Counted from the first letter of the stretch, positions 13,061 through 25,265 are shown. The stretch: 64,000 nucleotides of DNA from Siphonodentalium dalli (GCA_032622095.1 CP136062.1:223958578-224022577), one strand, 5' to 3'. The notes: a model not told the origin generated them from the letters alone. Numbers and translations: made by a program.

Positions 13061-13698
13061 TCACACAAGTAATAATCAGCCTATGGATAAGATATGTGTA
13101 TCAAAATAAAGGCTAAGATCTCCAGAGTGTAACAAAATATCAAAATGATGTAACAAATTGAGAAAGGTTCCTCATAAAGACAAATAATAGCACATGAAGT
13201 GATAACACACTTGGCCTTTCATAGTCACCTTGACTCTTGGGATCAGTGCTGGCGGTTCGTCTTGGAGAATGTAGGCATACAAGTATTATTATATAACTAT
13301 ATCCACCAACAAGTCCACCGTTCTCACTAAAATAATTCATATATGATCATTTTCCAGAATTCTCAGAAACCACATACTGTTGCTATGGTAACGCCATTTT
13401 TTTAGGCTACTAATCGATAAGAAGCTTATCAACAATGGTTTCCAATGTCTCCAGTATATGGGATTTACGATTAACTACATTGCCCAAAATCCCCAATTTG
13501 TTTACGAAACCCATTTTTTATACAAATGACAGGCTACTATGAAGGAAGTTGAAGTGTGACATGGACCGATCTTCATGGAGCATCCAAAGGTTGCCAAGAA
13601 CTATTGCGAAGTGGTTGCAAGAATGGGTGCAAATCCAATTGTAAATTCTCGAGGGCATCATTACGCTGTACTGCTCTATGCAGTTGCAATTGCAAATA

Positions 13699-13854
13699 CA
13701 GTAATGCCCTAAGTAATCGACCCCTTAACCACCTCATAATTATGGGTAATTTTCAGGATTTAGTCGGAAATAAATATCCATATTTCCGACTAAATCCTGA
13801 AAGTTACCCATAATTCCGCTGTGGTTAAGATGTCGATTACTTAGGGCATTACTG
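13699..13854. mobile_element. palindromic MITE, CAGTAATGCCC ends, TA target
   Basis: A 156-bp near-perfect inverted repeat beginning 'cagtaatgccctaagtaatc' and ending with its complement, flanked by TA on both sides (13697-13698 and 13855-13856). CAGT-type tips with a TA duplication are typical of Tc1/mariner-mobilised MITEs. Longer copies are at 25020-25232 and 25758-25973. Confidence 0.85.
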
Positions 13855-13859
13855 TAATG

Positions 13860-14755
13860 TTGCCAACAGTGACATATATGCAAATTTTTCCAACTCTTTA
13901 GGGTGCGTTCACACAACTAGCAGAATTGACTGGCGATTTGTCATGAATTCTTCATACATGACTATCCATTGCACATTCTTGAATGCCACTTATCGCAGAA
14001 TGAGTGTCTTCGACTGTTTTATCCCATATTGGAGCGGCGAAATGCCACGAGTTATTGCACGATTGATTCTCATAATATATTAGAATCAAATTTTTTAGCA
14101 CACTTCAGATGTATAACAACTATATAGGGAATTACATATATCTCACGATATTGCTACTGCAAATGTAAACAATTCATATCATACCTTGTCGCACATAATT
14201 CGCACCTACGCTCGTAATAAAAACATTTGCTTACCTCTATTTTGAAGAATTATAGTTAAAATCATAAATATGTAAACCTTGCGGTACTTGTATGTTCCGC
14301 ATATAATATCACAATGATTAGCAGCTTGTCAAATTGTGAGTAAGTGTAATTATAGCTGCACAAAGGTAATCGGGTAGCTCCATAGCAACGGTTGCCAAGC
14401 AGTTTTGTACCAGACCAATATTGTCCACACACACTCGCTAAAATGATATGATATAAAGTTAACGCGGAAGATTGTCATAATCAACTTTCAGATAGTTTTA
14501 TATCATAGAAATGCTTCTCGTGTCATTGTAACCATCAATTGTAGTAATCAAAACAAACAACCCATTGTTTTTTTGTTTGCATTTATATTTACGCTATTCC
14601 ATCATCTTCTAGCCTATAATTGTTATTTTGCAATCCTTAGAATTGTTATATATATACAGAGTGATTTATCAGTTTATATTTTCTTGTCAAAGTACATTTT
14701 ATAATAAAAAATGTACACACATCTCAATAAAATGTTGATACACGCAGCCAATAAT
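13860..14755. other. no gene recognised
   Basis: AT-rich sequence without a recognisable ORF, RNA or repeat structure. Confidence 0.4.
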
Positions 14756-14756
14756 A

Positions 14757-15245
14757 GGGACTTTCAAACAAATGGCGGCCATTTTATCCGCCATTTTGAT
14801 TCTACCCAACTATAACGGACACATGAGTCAATGTATATATAGCCTGATCCCTTTTCAGTACAAGTACATAAGACATTGTTTTTCGATCAGAAACTGAGTC
14901 ATAACGATGCATACTTGTTGGGATTGAGAGAAAAACAAGATTTGTTGTCAAAACGGTTGCCATGGCAACCATGGGCATTCTCCAGCTTGGCATGATATCC
15001 AAAATGTCTTATTTTTATATGTAGTACATGCGTGTCAAGTTTGGTGCTTTTACCATAAAATGCACGATTTTGTCATCTATCCGCCCCACTACATATAGTA
15101 TAGTCGTTGTGGTGATTTTGGACGGTGAACGTAGAAAAAATTGTTATAAAGCCAGTTTTGGTGTCATTTTGACCGGGAATGTTTGGATAACAATATATCC
15201 AAAATCCGATTTGGGGAAATTGTTTTACAGTCATTTGAATACAGG
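14757..15245 (+). repeat. dispersed repeat (gccatttt / ccaaaatccg family)
   Basis: Contains 'aatggcggccatttt', 'ggttgccatggcaacc', 'catgatatccaaaatg', 'ttgttataaagc' and 'caatatatccaaaatccg'. Parts recur at 6400-6540, 12790-13060, 18540-18705 (inverted) and 63290-63370. Confidence 0.6.
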
Positions 15246-15534
15246 ACGTTTCGTCATTATGCCACAAAATTTCGTAATGCAGATAAATACAAACATTTTA
15301 CTTGTGTTAGCTCGCAAACCACTAAGGCGTGGCAAGTTCGCATGAATAATATATTGTCATATGATGATACGACAACATGACCCACCACAGTGTACGCCAT
15401 ATTTGCCCCCACCAATAAAGAGCGTTAAGTAAAATACCATACATAAAGAGCGTTTTGTGAGCGTTGGAGGAAAAGTTGTAAATTAGCTTTTTTAGGAGTC
15501 GGACAAATGTTTCCTGCTGAAAACTAACGGTGAC

Positions 15535-18265
15535 AACGTACGCAGGAGAGATTTTACCGACACAAAAAGAAAGACACAAGATAATTTGGTGGTTTCAGAA
15601 GCGAAAAGACTACGATCTGATGCAACGCCAATCAATATAACAGAAGACTGCTTAATATGTGGAGTTCATACAAGCACTGATGTTAGACACCCAGATAGGT
15701 CCACACAAATGAGCCAAGCAGAGACCATCCCTTTCAGGGACAAGCTCTTACAATGCTGTGCGCATAGACAGGATGCTTTAGCATATGACGTGGAGAAGCG
15801 CATTCAAGGGCGCATTGACTTGGTAGCAGCATAGGCCGTTTACCACCACGGACATCTGACTCGATTCTTGCAAGGCAAGGATGTGAGTCAACCCGAAACA
15901 GGAAAAGCAGGTCGAAGATCAGATCAGGGTATGAAACATTGGTTCCAAACTATTTGTAATTGGTTCGAGACAGAAGCTGGTGCTGAATTATACACTGTTA
16001 GTGAGTTACATTCCAGAATGGTTGAATTCGCAGGCGAGTCAGAGGTTTATACTATTAAAAGTTTGAAAGGTAACTTAGAGGAATACTATGCAGAATTCAT
16101 TTTCTTCGCCGAGGTTAAGGGACGAAAGGATGTCGTTTGTTTTCGAAATATGGCCAAATTCATTATAAATGAAAAGTGGTACACTGATAAAAAACAGGAT
16201 TTAGATGAGGAGGCAGACAGGATTGTCTTGACTGCAGCAAGAATAATAAAAGCACAAATAAGGGAGGCCGATTTCAGTCGCGAATCTTATCCACCCAGTG
16301 ACGCTATATGTATTATTAGTCAGGGGCGAAATTGGATCCCGAATCACCTGCAAAGCCTACTAAAGATTTTAATTCGTCCGATGTCAAGCATAATAGCATC
16401 GGTCATTCCATTGTACAGGGTGCTCGTCCACATTCGGTTATAACACCAACGCTGTTTGGACTGGGTGTAGAAATGGAAAATGTGTTTGGTTCCAAATGGC
16501 TAGTGAACGAGTTATCCTGGTTGGGATTCTCTGTTACCCACGATGAAGTTGAGAGGTACAAGCAATCCGTCATTCAGACCGAAACGCCCAGTCAAATACT
16601 AACTGACTATGCACCCGGTGCCTTCGTTCAGTGGGTGGCAGATAATGTTGACCACAACATAGCAACTCTATATGGCAAGGGGACCTTCCATGGAATGGGG
16701 ATAGTTGCAATATATGCACCCATGAATCAATCAGCACTGAACATGAAATCGCGTGTAATCATGAGACAAAAGCGGTTGAGGGTTGATGAGCTCGTGAAAA
16801 ACAAAGGAGTGTCCATCTCCCAATATGTTGATGTTATTGGCAAAGGAATTTCCAATATCAAACTGAAACCTCTTCTTCATTTGGCCACACCATATACCCT
16901 CCCATCTGACCTCAGCACAGATCTGCTGTGGCACTCAGCATGCTTTTTCAGTAAGAGTGAAAAACCTAGCGCGAAATGGTCAGGTTTCATGCAAAGTGCT
17001 TACTCGCAGGACGACACTCTGACCGCTGAGAAATCAGATGTTCTGTTCCTTCCCATCATCGATCTGAATCCGTCAGATGACAATTGCATTTATTCTACAC
17101 TCATTTATGTTGAGGAACAGGCACGTAGATTGAACATCCATACGCCATATATCACTTTCGACCAGCCGTTGTGGCTCAAGGCTGTAAACATAATAAGTTC
17201 TAAGTCGATGAACATAGCGTGTAGGCTGGGCGGATTTCACACTGTAATGAGCTTCATGGGGAGTATCGGTTCGATGATGAAGGGGTCGTGGTTAGAAGAA
17301 GCTTTGGAGAAAGTGTACGGTCAGAACACAGTGACCCATATGATATCTGGAAAGGCAGCGTCGAGGGCATTGCGTGGTTACTACCTAGTTGAGGCTGCGC
17401 TTTTCAATAAGTTGATAGCTGAAGTTGTCCCAGTTGAAAAGGACGACAGTTCTGCGGACATCGAATCGGTAATGGAACAAGATGACATAGAAGCCTCGCA
17501 CATGCAACAGTGTGATGTACACGTTGTTGGTGAAAACACGATGGGCAAAATGCACCAGAGTGGAATGGACAGAATACAAATACTGCGTGAAGAGATTGAA
17601 ATTGGCGTTGTTCCTATATCCGCGGCTGCGGACTCAACTGAACTGTTGAAGGTCGAGCAATGTATCAATTGTTATAAATCACTGCTTGTCAAAGAATCCC
17701 TCACAGCAAAATTGTGGGTGCAGTATATGGATTATGTGCAAACCTTAAAGAACTGCATCCGTGCTGAGCGAACAGGGGATTGGAATCTGCATATTGTAAC
17801 ATTAGGGAAGATGCTGAACCTCTTCGCAGCCACTAGTCATATAAATTACGCAAAGAGCTGCAGACTATATCTCTAAATGATGCTAGAATTACCAGTGAAG
17901 CATCCTTGGGTACATCAGTGTTTGAGGAACATGGCTTGCATGTAGCCCGTAGAAGTAGCAGATTATGGGCGGGGTTATCAACCGATCTTATACACTGAAT
18001 AATGAGGTATTGAATGCTGAGGGGTGGGGTTGGGAACGACGTGGTGAGGATCTTTCCCCAGTCATGACTGACCAGAATGCAGCCCCAGACGAATTGCTCA
18101 AGTTTGTACGGTGCAAGTGTAAGATGTCATAAAAAACCATGTGACACCAATGTGTGTACATGTCGCAAACATGGTCTGAAATGTGTTATCGCTTGTGGAG
18201 ATTGTCGTGGAGAGGGCTGCGTGAATTCAGAAGAGGTTCTCATAGACGACGAGGGTGAGGTCTGA
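15535..18265 (+). pseudogene. broken copy of an uncharacterised multicopy gene with a CXC-type cysteine tail
   Basis: Three consecutive frames form one decayed protein. Segment 1 (about 15541-16430) has a C-x2-C pair (CLICG) and 'DLVAA' followed by an in-frame TAG at 15832; the frame then continues (YHHGHLTRF). Segment 2 (about 16380-17873) is the core, with GHSIVQGARP, LFGLGVEMENVFGSKWL, IDLNPSDD, FDQPLW, LGGFHTVMSFMGSIG and SGKAASRALRG. A TAA at 17874 interrupts LYL/MLELP. Segment 3 (about 17920-18265) has LWAGLSTDL, MTDQNAAPDELLKFV and then a cysteine cluster (CKCK ... CDTNVCTCRKHGLKC ... CGDCRGEGC) like Tesmin/TSO1 CXC zinc-binding domains. There are at least two nonsense codons and frame changes near 16375, 17920 and 18125. 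From memory this order of motifs recurs in high copy in many invertebrate genomes, often labelled as a CXC-domain protein. Mobile-element origin is inferred; the biochemical activity is unknown. Confidence 0.75.
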
Positions 18266-18360
18266 GTATAAATGATATATTTGACACACAAGTGTCGAAA
18301 TCATGAAGTATTTCTCATTCTGGTCATCACTGGCTGATTTCGATCAACAAAATAAACAAA

Positions 18361-18705
18361 AGAAATAATTGTCATTTTAGCGGCCATTTTGGTTGCCATC
18401 TTTTGTCTCTGCGACTGATATTTGGTCAGTGTGACTCCCGTGGAATCCTTTGTCAAACGTGATGACATTTGTACGAGAGCAAACTCATTACCCCTACCTC
18501 ACAATGGACTAATGCTGATTGGGGAATATTTAAAATCGTTGGCCGCCACATTGGACGCCATCTTGAATCCTGAATTTTCCCCAAGGCGGATTTTAGCGGT
18601 TTTTGGATATGTTATTCCTGATACTTTTGCGCGCAAAATGAGACCAAAACCAGCTTTATAACAATTTTTTCCAGGTTCAACCTCCCGACGACCACACTAA
18701 TAGGG
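18361..18705 (-). repeat. dispersed repeat, inverted relative to 15103-15215
   Basis: Read on the minus strand, 18705 to 18590 matches 15103-15215 (words 'aaaaattgttataaagc', 'cattttg', 'atatccaaaa', 'ttggggaaa'). With that copy it forms an inverted pair around the broken gene. Confidence 0.55.
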
Positions 18706-18835
18706 CCCCATAGGTCTGAATCGCCCGGATGTAAAAACAATTTTTTCATGTTGATGGGGTATAGAAATTACGGACGTCACAACTATACTTGCGTCGCTTA
18801 TGTTACTGTAAAACAACCCTTTGGGTTGTGACTAG

Positions 18836-19125
18836 CTGGTGGGCCCGACTTCGTCCGGGCTATTCGTCCAGACTATTTAGGGATTTCTTTGCTAGAAACA
18901 TGACTATATGAGCGTATATGGATCTATATGAACAAGGACACGATCGCATTCGAAATTGGACTCGATTTTACCTTGAATTGACCATTTTGAAGGTCAAGGT
19001 CAGGTTGGGGTCACGATTTGACCCGTCCAAAACATTCCCCGGACAAAAGCATCCCTAGGTATAAAATTTCGTTGAAATCCGTCTGGCAGTTTTCCCGGCC
19101 ATATAGCTAACAGACAGACAGACAG
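18836..19125 (+). repeat. dispersed repeat, TTTGACC / CCCGGACAAAAG family
   Basis: Same words and order as 1625-2000 ('accttgaattgaccattttg', 'gatttgacccgtcc', 'ccccggacaaaag', 'tttcgttgaaatccg'), ending in a (CAGA)n patch near 19111-19125. Confidence 0.65.
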
Positions 19126-19199
19126 AAGTCCCAACATATATATTAGACTACTAGTGGAGTACCGTACATTGTATCTTAACACAAACTCGTTCACTTTTG

Positions 19200-19795
19200 G
19201 ATTAAAGCATGAAACTTTCAGAAACTTCTCACCCCCCAACTTTGGTCGAAATTTTCAATAGTTGGAAATTTCATATCTGCCAAAACATTAGTTGGAAATT
19301 TCACATCAACAATAGGTTGAAAATGTTCTTCTAGTTTGATTTTCAAACAATTTATTGGGGGAATTAATTGTTTTTGGACCAATATTTGCATGTTTTCCAA
19401 CCTTAGGGGGGGTGACCGGTTGGAAATTTCCAACACTTGGAATGCTTGTGTCCTCCCTCCACCGTGGCCAGTCAAAAACTGCTAGTTAATTTAAGAAAAC
19501 AATATTGTCATACATTTGGTCAATATTGTCATTGGAATTGTCATCAGTTGGAAATTTTCCAACCTAAGTGGGGGTGTCAGGTTTGAAATTGTCATTGTCC
19601 CTCCCCTGGCCAATACAAAACTCCTAATTAGTTTAACAAAACAATATTTTACTACATTTGGTCAAACTTGTGGACTGAAATGGTCATCAGTTGGAGACTT
19701 TTCCAACCTGAGGGGGAGTATGAGGTTTGAAATTTCCAACACTAGGAAAGCTGCAGTTGAGGCCAGTCTAGATGCTAGGATTTGCGATTTTATTG
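19200..19795 (+). repeat. imperfect tandem repeat, unit about 142 bp
   Basis: 'catttggtcaa' recurs at 19513 and 19655, and 'agttggaaattt'/'tccaacctnag' words recur throughout. Two to three diverged units. The open frames on both strands are repeat artefacts. Confidence 0.6.
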
Positions 19796-20072
19796 TATAG
19801 TTTTCAATATGTTCTCACACCGGGCTGAACAACCATGGTCAGCCCAGTGTGTCCTGGTCCCTTGCCCGTAGCCGTGTGCATTTGTCTGGAGTTAGACCAC
19901 TAGATGTTAGGATTTATGCAATTTTTCAGGTTAAAATATCTGAATGCTCTCATACCGGGAATATAGAATCATGGTTTATGAATATATAGGATATTAGGCC
20001 TGAGTACTAAGGTGCAACGGGTGTGCAAATGGAATTAAGCAAAACTTGTGTTTGGTCTGATTTCTGATTCAA

Positions 20073-20093
20073 GGGGGGGGGGGGGGGGGGGGG
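20073..20093 (+). repeat. poly-G run (about 21 G)
   Basis: Second long G homopolymer of the window, in otherwise AT-rich sequence. Confidence 0.9.
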
Positions 20094-20159
20094 TGCAGTT
20101 GGAATTTCCCCAAGGTGGACACACCCCCCTCTTGTAGTCACGTCCCTGAATATAGTGGC

Positions 20160-21180
20160 TGTATTAAAGGATATCTATATAATATCTTTAAAATTAGTTT
20201 CTGCTTTTTGGAATTATTTGAGAACTGTAACTTTATTTTGTATTGGTCATGTTAACTGACCATTGGAGCAATGAAATATGCCATTCGTGGGCTCCCTGCC
20301 ACCTCCCATCCCTTAAAATTTTTATTTTACAGAACACGGTATAAAAATTCATCAAAAATCACCATTGGTATTCTAGTCATATTTCGTCAAGAAATGGGAA
20401 GAACTGTGGAATCTAAGTGACAAATCGCCATTTCTTATTAATATTCCAACTAAATTGTACCCAAGTTGTCACTTTGGCACAAAATGGCAGCCAAAATATG
20501 GAAAAAATGTAAATATTGCCCCAGCGAGTCATGCAACCGCATACAAGTTGTGGTTGATGAAAAAATTACTATTCTGTCTTATATATAGATATTGAATACT
20601 ACCATTTCTGATCCACCTTGGTTAATTGTTACTATTTTAAACACTGACATTACCAGAATTATTGGATTTTTCTGTCACAATTCACAAACTTGACATCAAA
20701 ATCGTCAAAAATTAACTTTTCAGGTTAAGACAATTTTGTCAAGTAAAATGGAACTATCTTTGGTATGAAGGTGTTTATTGTTTTTATCTTATTGTCTTAA
20801 ATGGGTCACACTGATCTGTTTTTGGATAAAAATTACCCAAGATGGTTTGCAAAATGGCAACCAAATTTGGTAAAAAAGTTGATTTTTCATATATATCCCG
20901 AATATTATTCTCTGATGTTCTGAAAAGGTAGCAAATTGTGACTCACTTTGTATTAACCATGTTACTTATCATAGTTATGAGGCATGACATATTAATTATA
21001 AAGGATGCAGTATGGAATTTTGCCAAAAACTTGTTTTGGGATTCTGACCATTTTTTTTGCACAGAAATGAACAGAACCTTGAAACTGAACTGAAAGGGGC
21101 ATTATTATAAGGCTAATCAGGCCAATAAAGTTGTGGCTCATTGGCATCAAAATGACTGATGTCAGGAAAACCGTTTCCCC
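20160..21180. repeat. diverged repeat with AAAATGGCNNCCAAA words
   Basis: Two related blocks of about 700 bp share 'tattggtcatgtta' and 'tattaaccatgtta', and 'aaaatggcagccaaa' and 'aaaatggcaaccaaa'. Similar words make up the arms of the large inverted-repeat element at 54744-60863, so this is probably an old relative. No gene is visible. Confidence 0.4.
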
Positions 21181-21289
21181 CATTGTGCATATAAACCACC
21201 ATCAGGATGTAGTACTCTCTGACATTACCTCTATATCGATTAACATATCCCTCTCAGAGTTATTGTGTAAAGCTATACCCACCCAAATT

Positions 21290-22450
21290 TACATATGTAC
21301 AACCCACCCATGACCATACATTCGCTCCATATATACATAAACACCACATAAATGACCATGTAGCCACTCGCTTTTTACACATAGACCTCAACCATGACCG
21401 TACATCCATACTTAGGTATACCCGTACACCACGCACTTGACTATATAGCCACAAGTAACCATGCAGGCACACCAGGTATACTTCTACACCTCACCAAAGA
21501 CCGTATACCTTACTCGTATTTAATTTCGCGCAGTACTATTTTTCGGGCATCCAATGGTGCACGAATTTAAAACTGAGCGAAAAATAGTACGACTCCCAAG
21601 TTTAATCTAAACCACAGTCCATATGAATACTACAAGAGGGCTACGTTGCTGAATTTACATTTATTATGAACGGTTGAAAAGACAATTACACCAAAACATG
21701 TACCGGGTATGCATATATTTACATTCGGCCAACTGCTATCAAGACCATTGCTCACAAAACCAAGCGACAAAACATGGTAACATAGACATTGTTGAAATGC
21801 TTGTATAAGAAATACTAAAATTCCAGGTCGCCACAAAATTAAGATGTAATACTATGTAGTTACTAGTTTATTGTCAACACGATGTAAATCCACCGTGATT
21901 GTGTTCAATATACACACATACTATCTCCAGCAATGACTAAGAACCAAGAACCGAAACTTCCATCAGCTTCAAGATATACGAAAATATCACGGAAATATTT
22001 TTGTCAGTTTTGAATTCGCGCAGCTAGGTGCACGAATTTAAAGTGCGCGAATTCAAAACTGAGCGAAAAATAATACTGCGCGAATTTAAATACGAGTAAG
22101 GTAGTCACTCTATATATATAGCTCTACACCACATTCATGATCATACAGTCACTTCTTGTACACAAATTCGCCTCACCATTGGCCATACAATTACTCCATG
22201 TATATATATTTGCCACACCCATGGCCATGTAGTCAATCAAGATATACATATACACCACACCCATAACAATAGAGTCACTCCAAGTATACATATATGCATC
22301 ACCAATGACCATACAGATGTGCTATATATACCAATACCCCGCTCACACGACCATTCATACACTCCAGGATTGCATATACACCTCACTCATGACAATTCAG
22401 CCACTCACTGTATACTCATAACCACATTCGTGGTCATATAGTCAATCATT
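21290..22450 (+). repeat. degenerate minisatellite, roughly 40-50 bp unit
   Basis: Variants of 'cacccatgaccatacagtcactcc' words separated by 'tatacatatacacc' recur from 21290 to 21505 and again from 22104 to 22450. They are split by the element at 21506-22103. Short - strand open frames here are by-products of the repeat. Confidence 0.6.
21506..22103. mobile_element. MITE with TACCTTACTCGTATTTAA ends
   Basis: The left end 'taccttactcgtatttaa' is mirrored on the right by 'ttaaatacgagtaaggta'; subterminal 'ttcgcgcagta' is also inverted. About 598 bp, non-coding, inserted in the minisatellite. A lone end-like fragment ('taccttactgtatttaaa') is at about 53894. Confidence 0.75.
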
Positions 22451-22830
22451 ATACCCCCCGCAACGAGTTGTGGGGGGTATACTGGAATAAGCTTGTCCGT
22501 CCGTCTGTCTGTCGAGCCGGACGTCCGTCCGTGGACACAAATTTGTCCGGAGTTTTTCTCAGTCGTTTTTTTTATCAATTTCTGTGAAACTTGGCACAGA
22601 CCTGACGTTTGAGTCATGAATGGGGAGGGGCACCAAAGGTGATACAAATATATTTAGCACCAATTTCCACCAAATTCATACTCATTCTTCTCCAATGATG
22701 TGAGGAATCAAATCATGTGGGTTAAAGATGCCACATTTGGTGCCGTTTGGGTCAGGGATGGAGAGAGGAGGGGCACTAACATTGAAAAGAATGTTTTATT
22801 CGCTGATATCCACCAAAGTTATATTTAGTC
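22450..22830. repeat. CCCCC/TCCGTCC dispersed repeat
   Basis: 'ccccccgcaacgagttgtgggggg' style inverted tip, split here as 'ataccccccgcaac' and 'gttgtggggggtat', followed by 'tccgtccgtctgtctgtc' and the 'gtcatgaatggggaggggcacc' block. Related pieces occur near 29038-29110 and 63048-63115. Confidence 0.55.
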
Positions 22831-24462
22831 ATCTCCATATTTCATTCTATAGAGGTTTGGCATTCAAATTTCACAACATCAACAAAGGTGACCGAATAAA
22901 GTCAATTCAACAAATTTATCCTCTCAACTCTCATATTTATACAGGGACAGGAATTAGGGCATTCATATAGTGAGCTAGCTAAATAGATTACCATTAAAAG
23001 TATATTGATCATTCTATTTAGGAGATACATATATTCTACCAAAATGAGGGACCTTCAACTGTCAGAGGATTGGCATGTTAGAATGGCTCATGTATTATAA
23101 CACAATTGAGTCTCTCATTCAAGATATTTTTCTAAAATAAGATACAATTTGTTAACAGAGATGGAAATGTGTAGAAGGCCTATTCAAAAATGGTGGTCAC
23201 AGTGTGCAGTCAAATATAGTTTCTTCTGAGATAAAGGAAAGCAGTCAGTAGCACATGACTTTTCAGGATCCTCCAATACTGGCATCTGACAAGGGTACAT
23301 CTGCCCGATACAGAGGATTTCTTCCATTTTTTTGGAACAGAATTGTAGTCTAGCTAACAGAAAAAACTTAAAAATCTGTTTTGGGACAAGTAGCTGATAT
23401 ATAGCAACATTTCTTTTAACATGATACAAAACACTCCGGTAGAGTGATCAAATAGAAATGGAGAAAATAATCTTGTTCAAAGTAGTTATTTTTACGAATA
23501 TTATATCCAAATTGACAACAATTACACCGCAATTCTTATATAATAATTAAATGCTATGACGCTAGATGGTGAAATCGTTAGAGTTAGTTTTTCGTCGATT
23601 GTTGCGTCCAGAATTGAGATGTAAATATTTACAATTGAGCGTAGCTCAGTCGATGTTTTCTATGGAGTGGTATGGTCCATTTCTTCAGAAATTTTCGGTG
23701 ATTTTAAAGTAGAGCATAAAGCCTGAGAACTAACTTATAAGTTTATCGCACATATTCCAACAAGTACATAATATGTCTTTAAACAGAAGAATTAGCCAAT
23801 ATAGCACCATGAACAGAGGATCACCTACATTTCTTTAAAACATCTGTATCTTCATGGAGATATGATAACCAGGTGTCCTCAAAATCTTAGTCTAACCCAC
23901 TAGATTGATTTATTCATCTCTATGTAAATCCCAATTGTTGTCTTTTATTTTTGCAAACTAATGTATTTATGATGTTCATGTTTTGATCCCAATAAAAAAT
24001 AAACAAAATAAATAAATAAAAATACAAACGTCAATTCCAACCAATTTTCTACTGAGACATACTTCATCAGTATTGTTAGCTGTTATATTATGCATTGTGT
24101 TCCAGCAATAAAATCTTCAAGAGTGGCCCAGCCATTGTTCATGTCTAAATATTGAAAGCAATTAACGCGGTGATAAAAGTTACATACTGCAACAATGAGA
24201 CATCCACAAAGATACATCTGTGAATACATACATCCTGCAAAAAGTCTAACCTGTATGCAATATAGCGAGTATATTTTTAATCACAATTACTCCATAGTGC
24301 CTATGACATTGCCAGATATGTCTGGCAGTATACACCCTGGAGGGTGTAATAAAATTAAAAATCAAAACTCTACCACCCCGCAACCCCTGTTTTTTTCTCC
24401 CGTTACCCTAAACACAGGTATTATTTTATTTAGCAAAATTTGCCTCATCAATGAATATTTAT
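22831..24462. other. no gene recognised; A-rich AATAAA tail at about 23940-24030
   Basis: AT-rich sequence. 23960-24030 ends in 'gatcccaataaaaaataaac' and repeated AAATA, as a retroposed 3' end would, but no coding part is recognisable. Confidence 0.35.
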
Positions 24463-24851
24463 GTGGAGCTCCATGGTCTGGTGGTTAGCGTGTCAGACTT
24501 GTATTCGCTGTAAACACATCGATAGGCATGGCCGCTTTGAGCGATGTGCATTGTCCAATTGCTCGCTGTTTCAAATACCGCGCCAAGTTGTGACCCTTGA
24601 GCAAGGTCGCTCGTACTGTGTCGGCTTCGCATCACTCATGCGTTAAAAGAGTACCAGTCAGCTTGTCATACTGATGAGTATCAGAGCATGTTCTGATCAA
24701 ACTAGAGCAGCGCCTGCAATGGCTGCAGCCGGTTCATTGGTTGGCTAACTTGGCTTGTACAAATGACTGGGGTAATATTGTACCAAGCGTGTTAGAGCAA
24801 GTAATTGGTTAATCGCTATATAAAACTGGTCATTATTATTATTATTATTAT
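24463..24851 (+). mobile_element. tRNA-derived SINE with (ATT)n tail
   Basis: Starts 'gtggagctccatggtctggt' and has an A-box-like 'tggttagcg', then the conserved 'cgccaagttgtgacccttg' and 'agcaaggtcgctcgtactgt' blocks. It ends 'cgctatataaaactgg' and an ATT tail. The second copy at 61498-61941 matches the head. It ends 31 bp before the splice acceptor of the first EGF exon. Confidence 0.75.
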
Positions 24852-24882
24852 TTAGTAAAGAACATTTTTCTTTTCTCATCAG

Positions 24883-25002
24883 GTCGGACACATGGGAGTG
24901 AATGTGACCCGGATCCTTGTATAAATGGGACCTGTATGAACAGCACTGGCTCTGTATACTGCAACTGTACAGGTGGCTATAACGGCACTTATTGTGATAC
25001 AG
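24883..25002 (+). CDS. EGF exon 1
   Basis: Acceptor 'cttttctcatcag', donor 'gatacag/gtatgt', 120 bp, phase 1-1. It encodes GSECDPDPCINGTC, MNSTGSVYCNC and TGGYNGTYCDT. This domain has all six cysteines but lacks the D-x-[DN]-E calcium motif before the first one, so it is probably a non-calcium EGF or the first of the array. The acceptor lies just after the SINE tail, and a palindromic MITE starts 17 bp beyond the donor. Confidence 0.85.
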
Positions 25003-25019
25003 GTATGTATATGTATATA

Positions 25020-25232
25020 CAGTAATGCTCTAAATAATCGACTCCTTAACTACAGCATAATTATGGGTAAATTTTCAGGATTTAGTCGGAAATATGGCTT
25101 GTTGCCATTTATCGGAAAGCTCTTAGTGAGAGCTTTCCGATGAATGGCAACAATCCATATTTCCAACTAAATCCTGAAAAGTTACCCATAATTCTGCTGT
25201 GGTTAAGGAGTCGTTTATTTAGGGCATTACTG
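25020..25232. mobile_element. palindromic MITE, CAGTAATGC ends, TA target
   Basis: 213-bp inverted repeat in intron 1 with TA on both sides (25018-25019 and 25233-25234). The centre is 'agctcttagtgagagct'. Same family as 13699-13854. A transcript would fold into a stem of about 100 bp directly after the 5' splice site. Confidence 0.88.
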
Positions 25233-25265
25233 TATGTTATAGAGTGGATTTAGTATGTCTGACAT

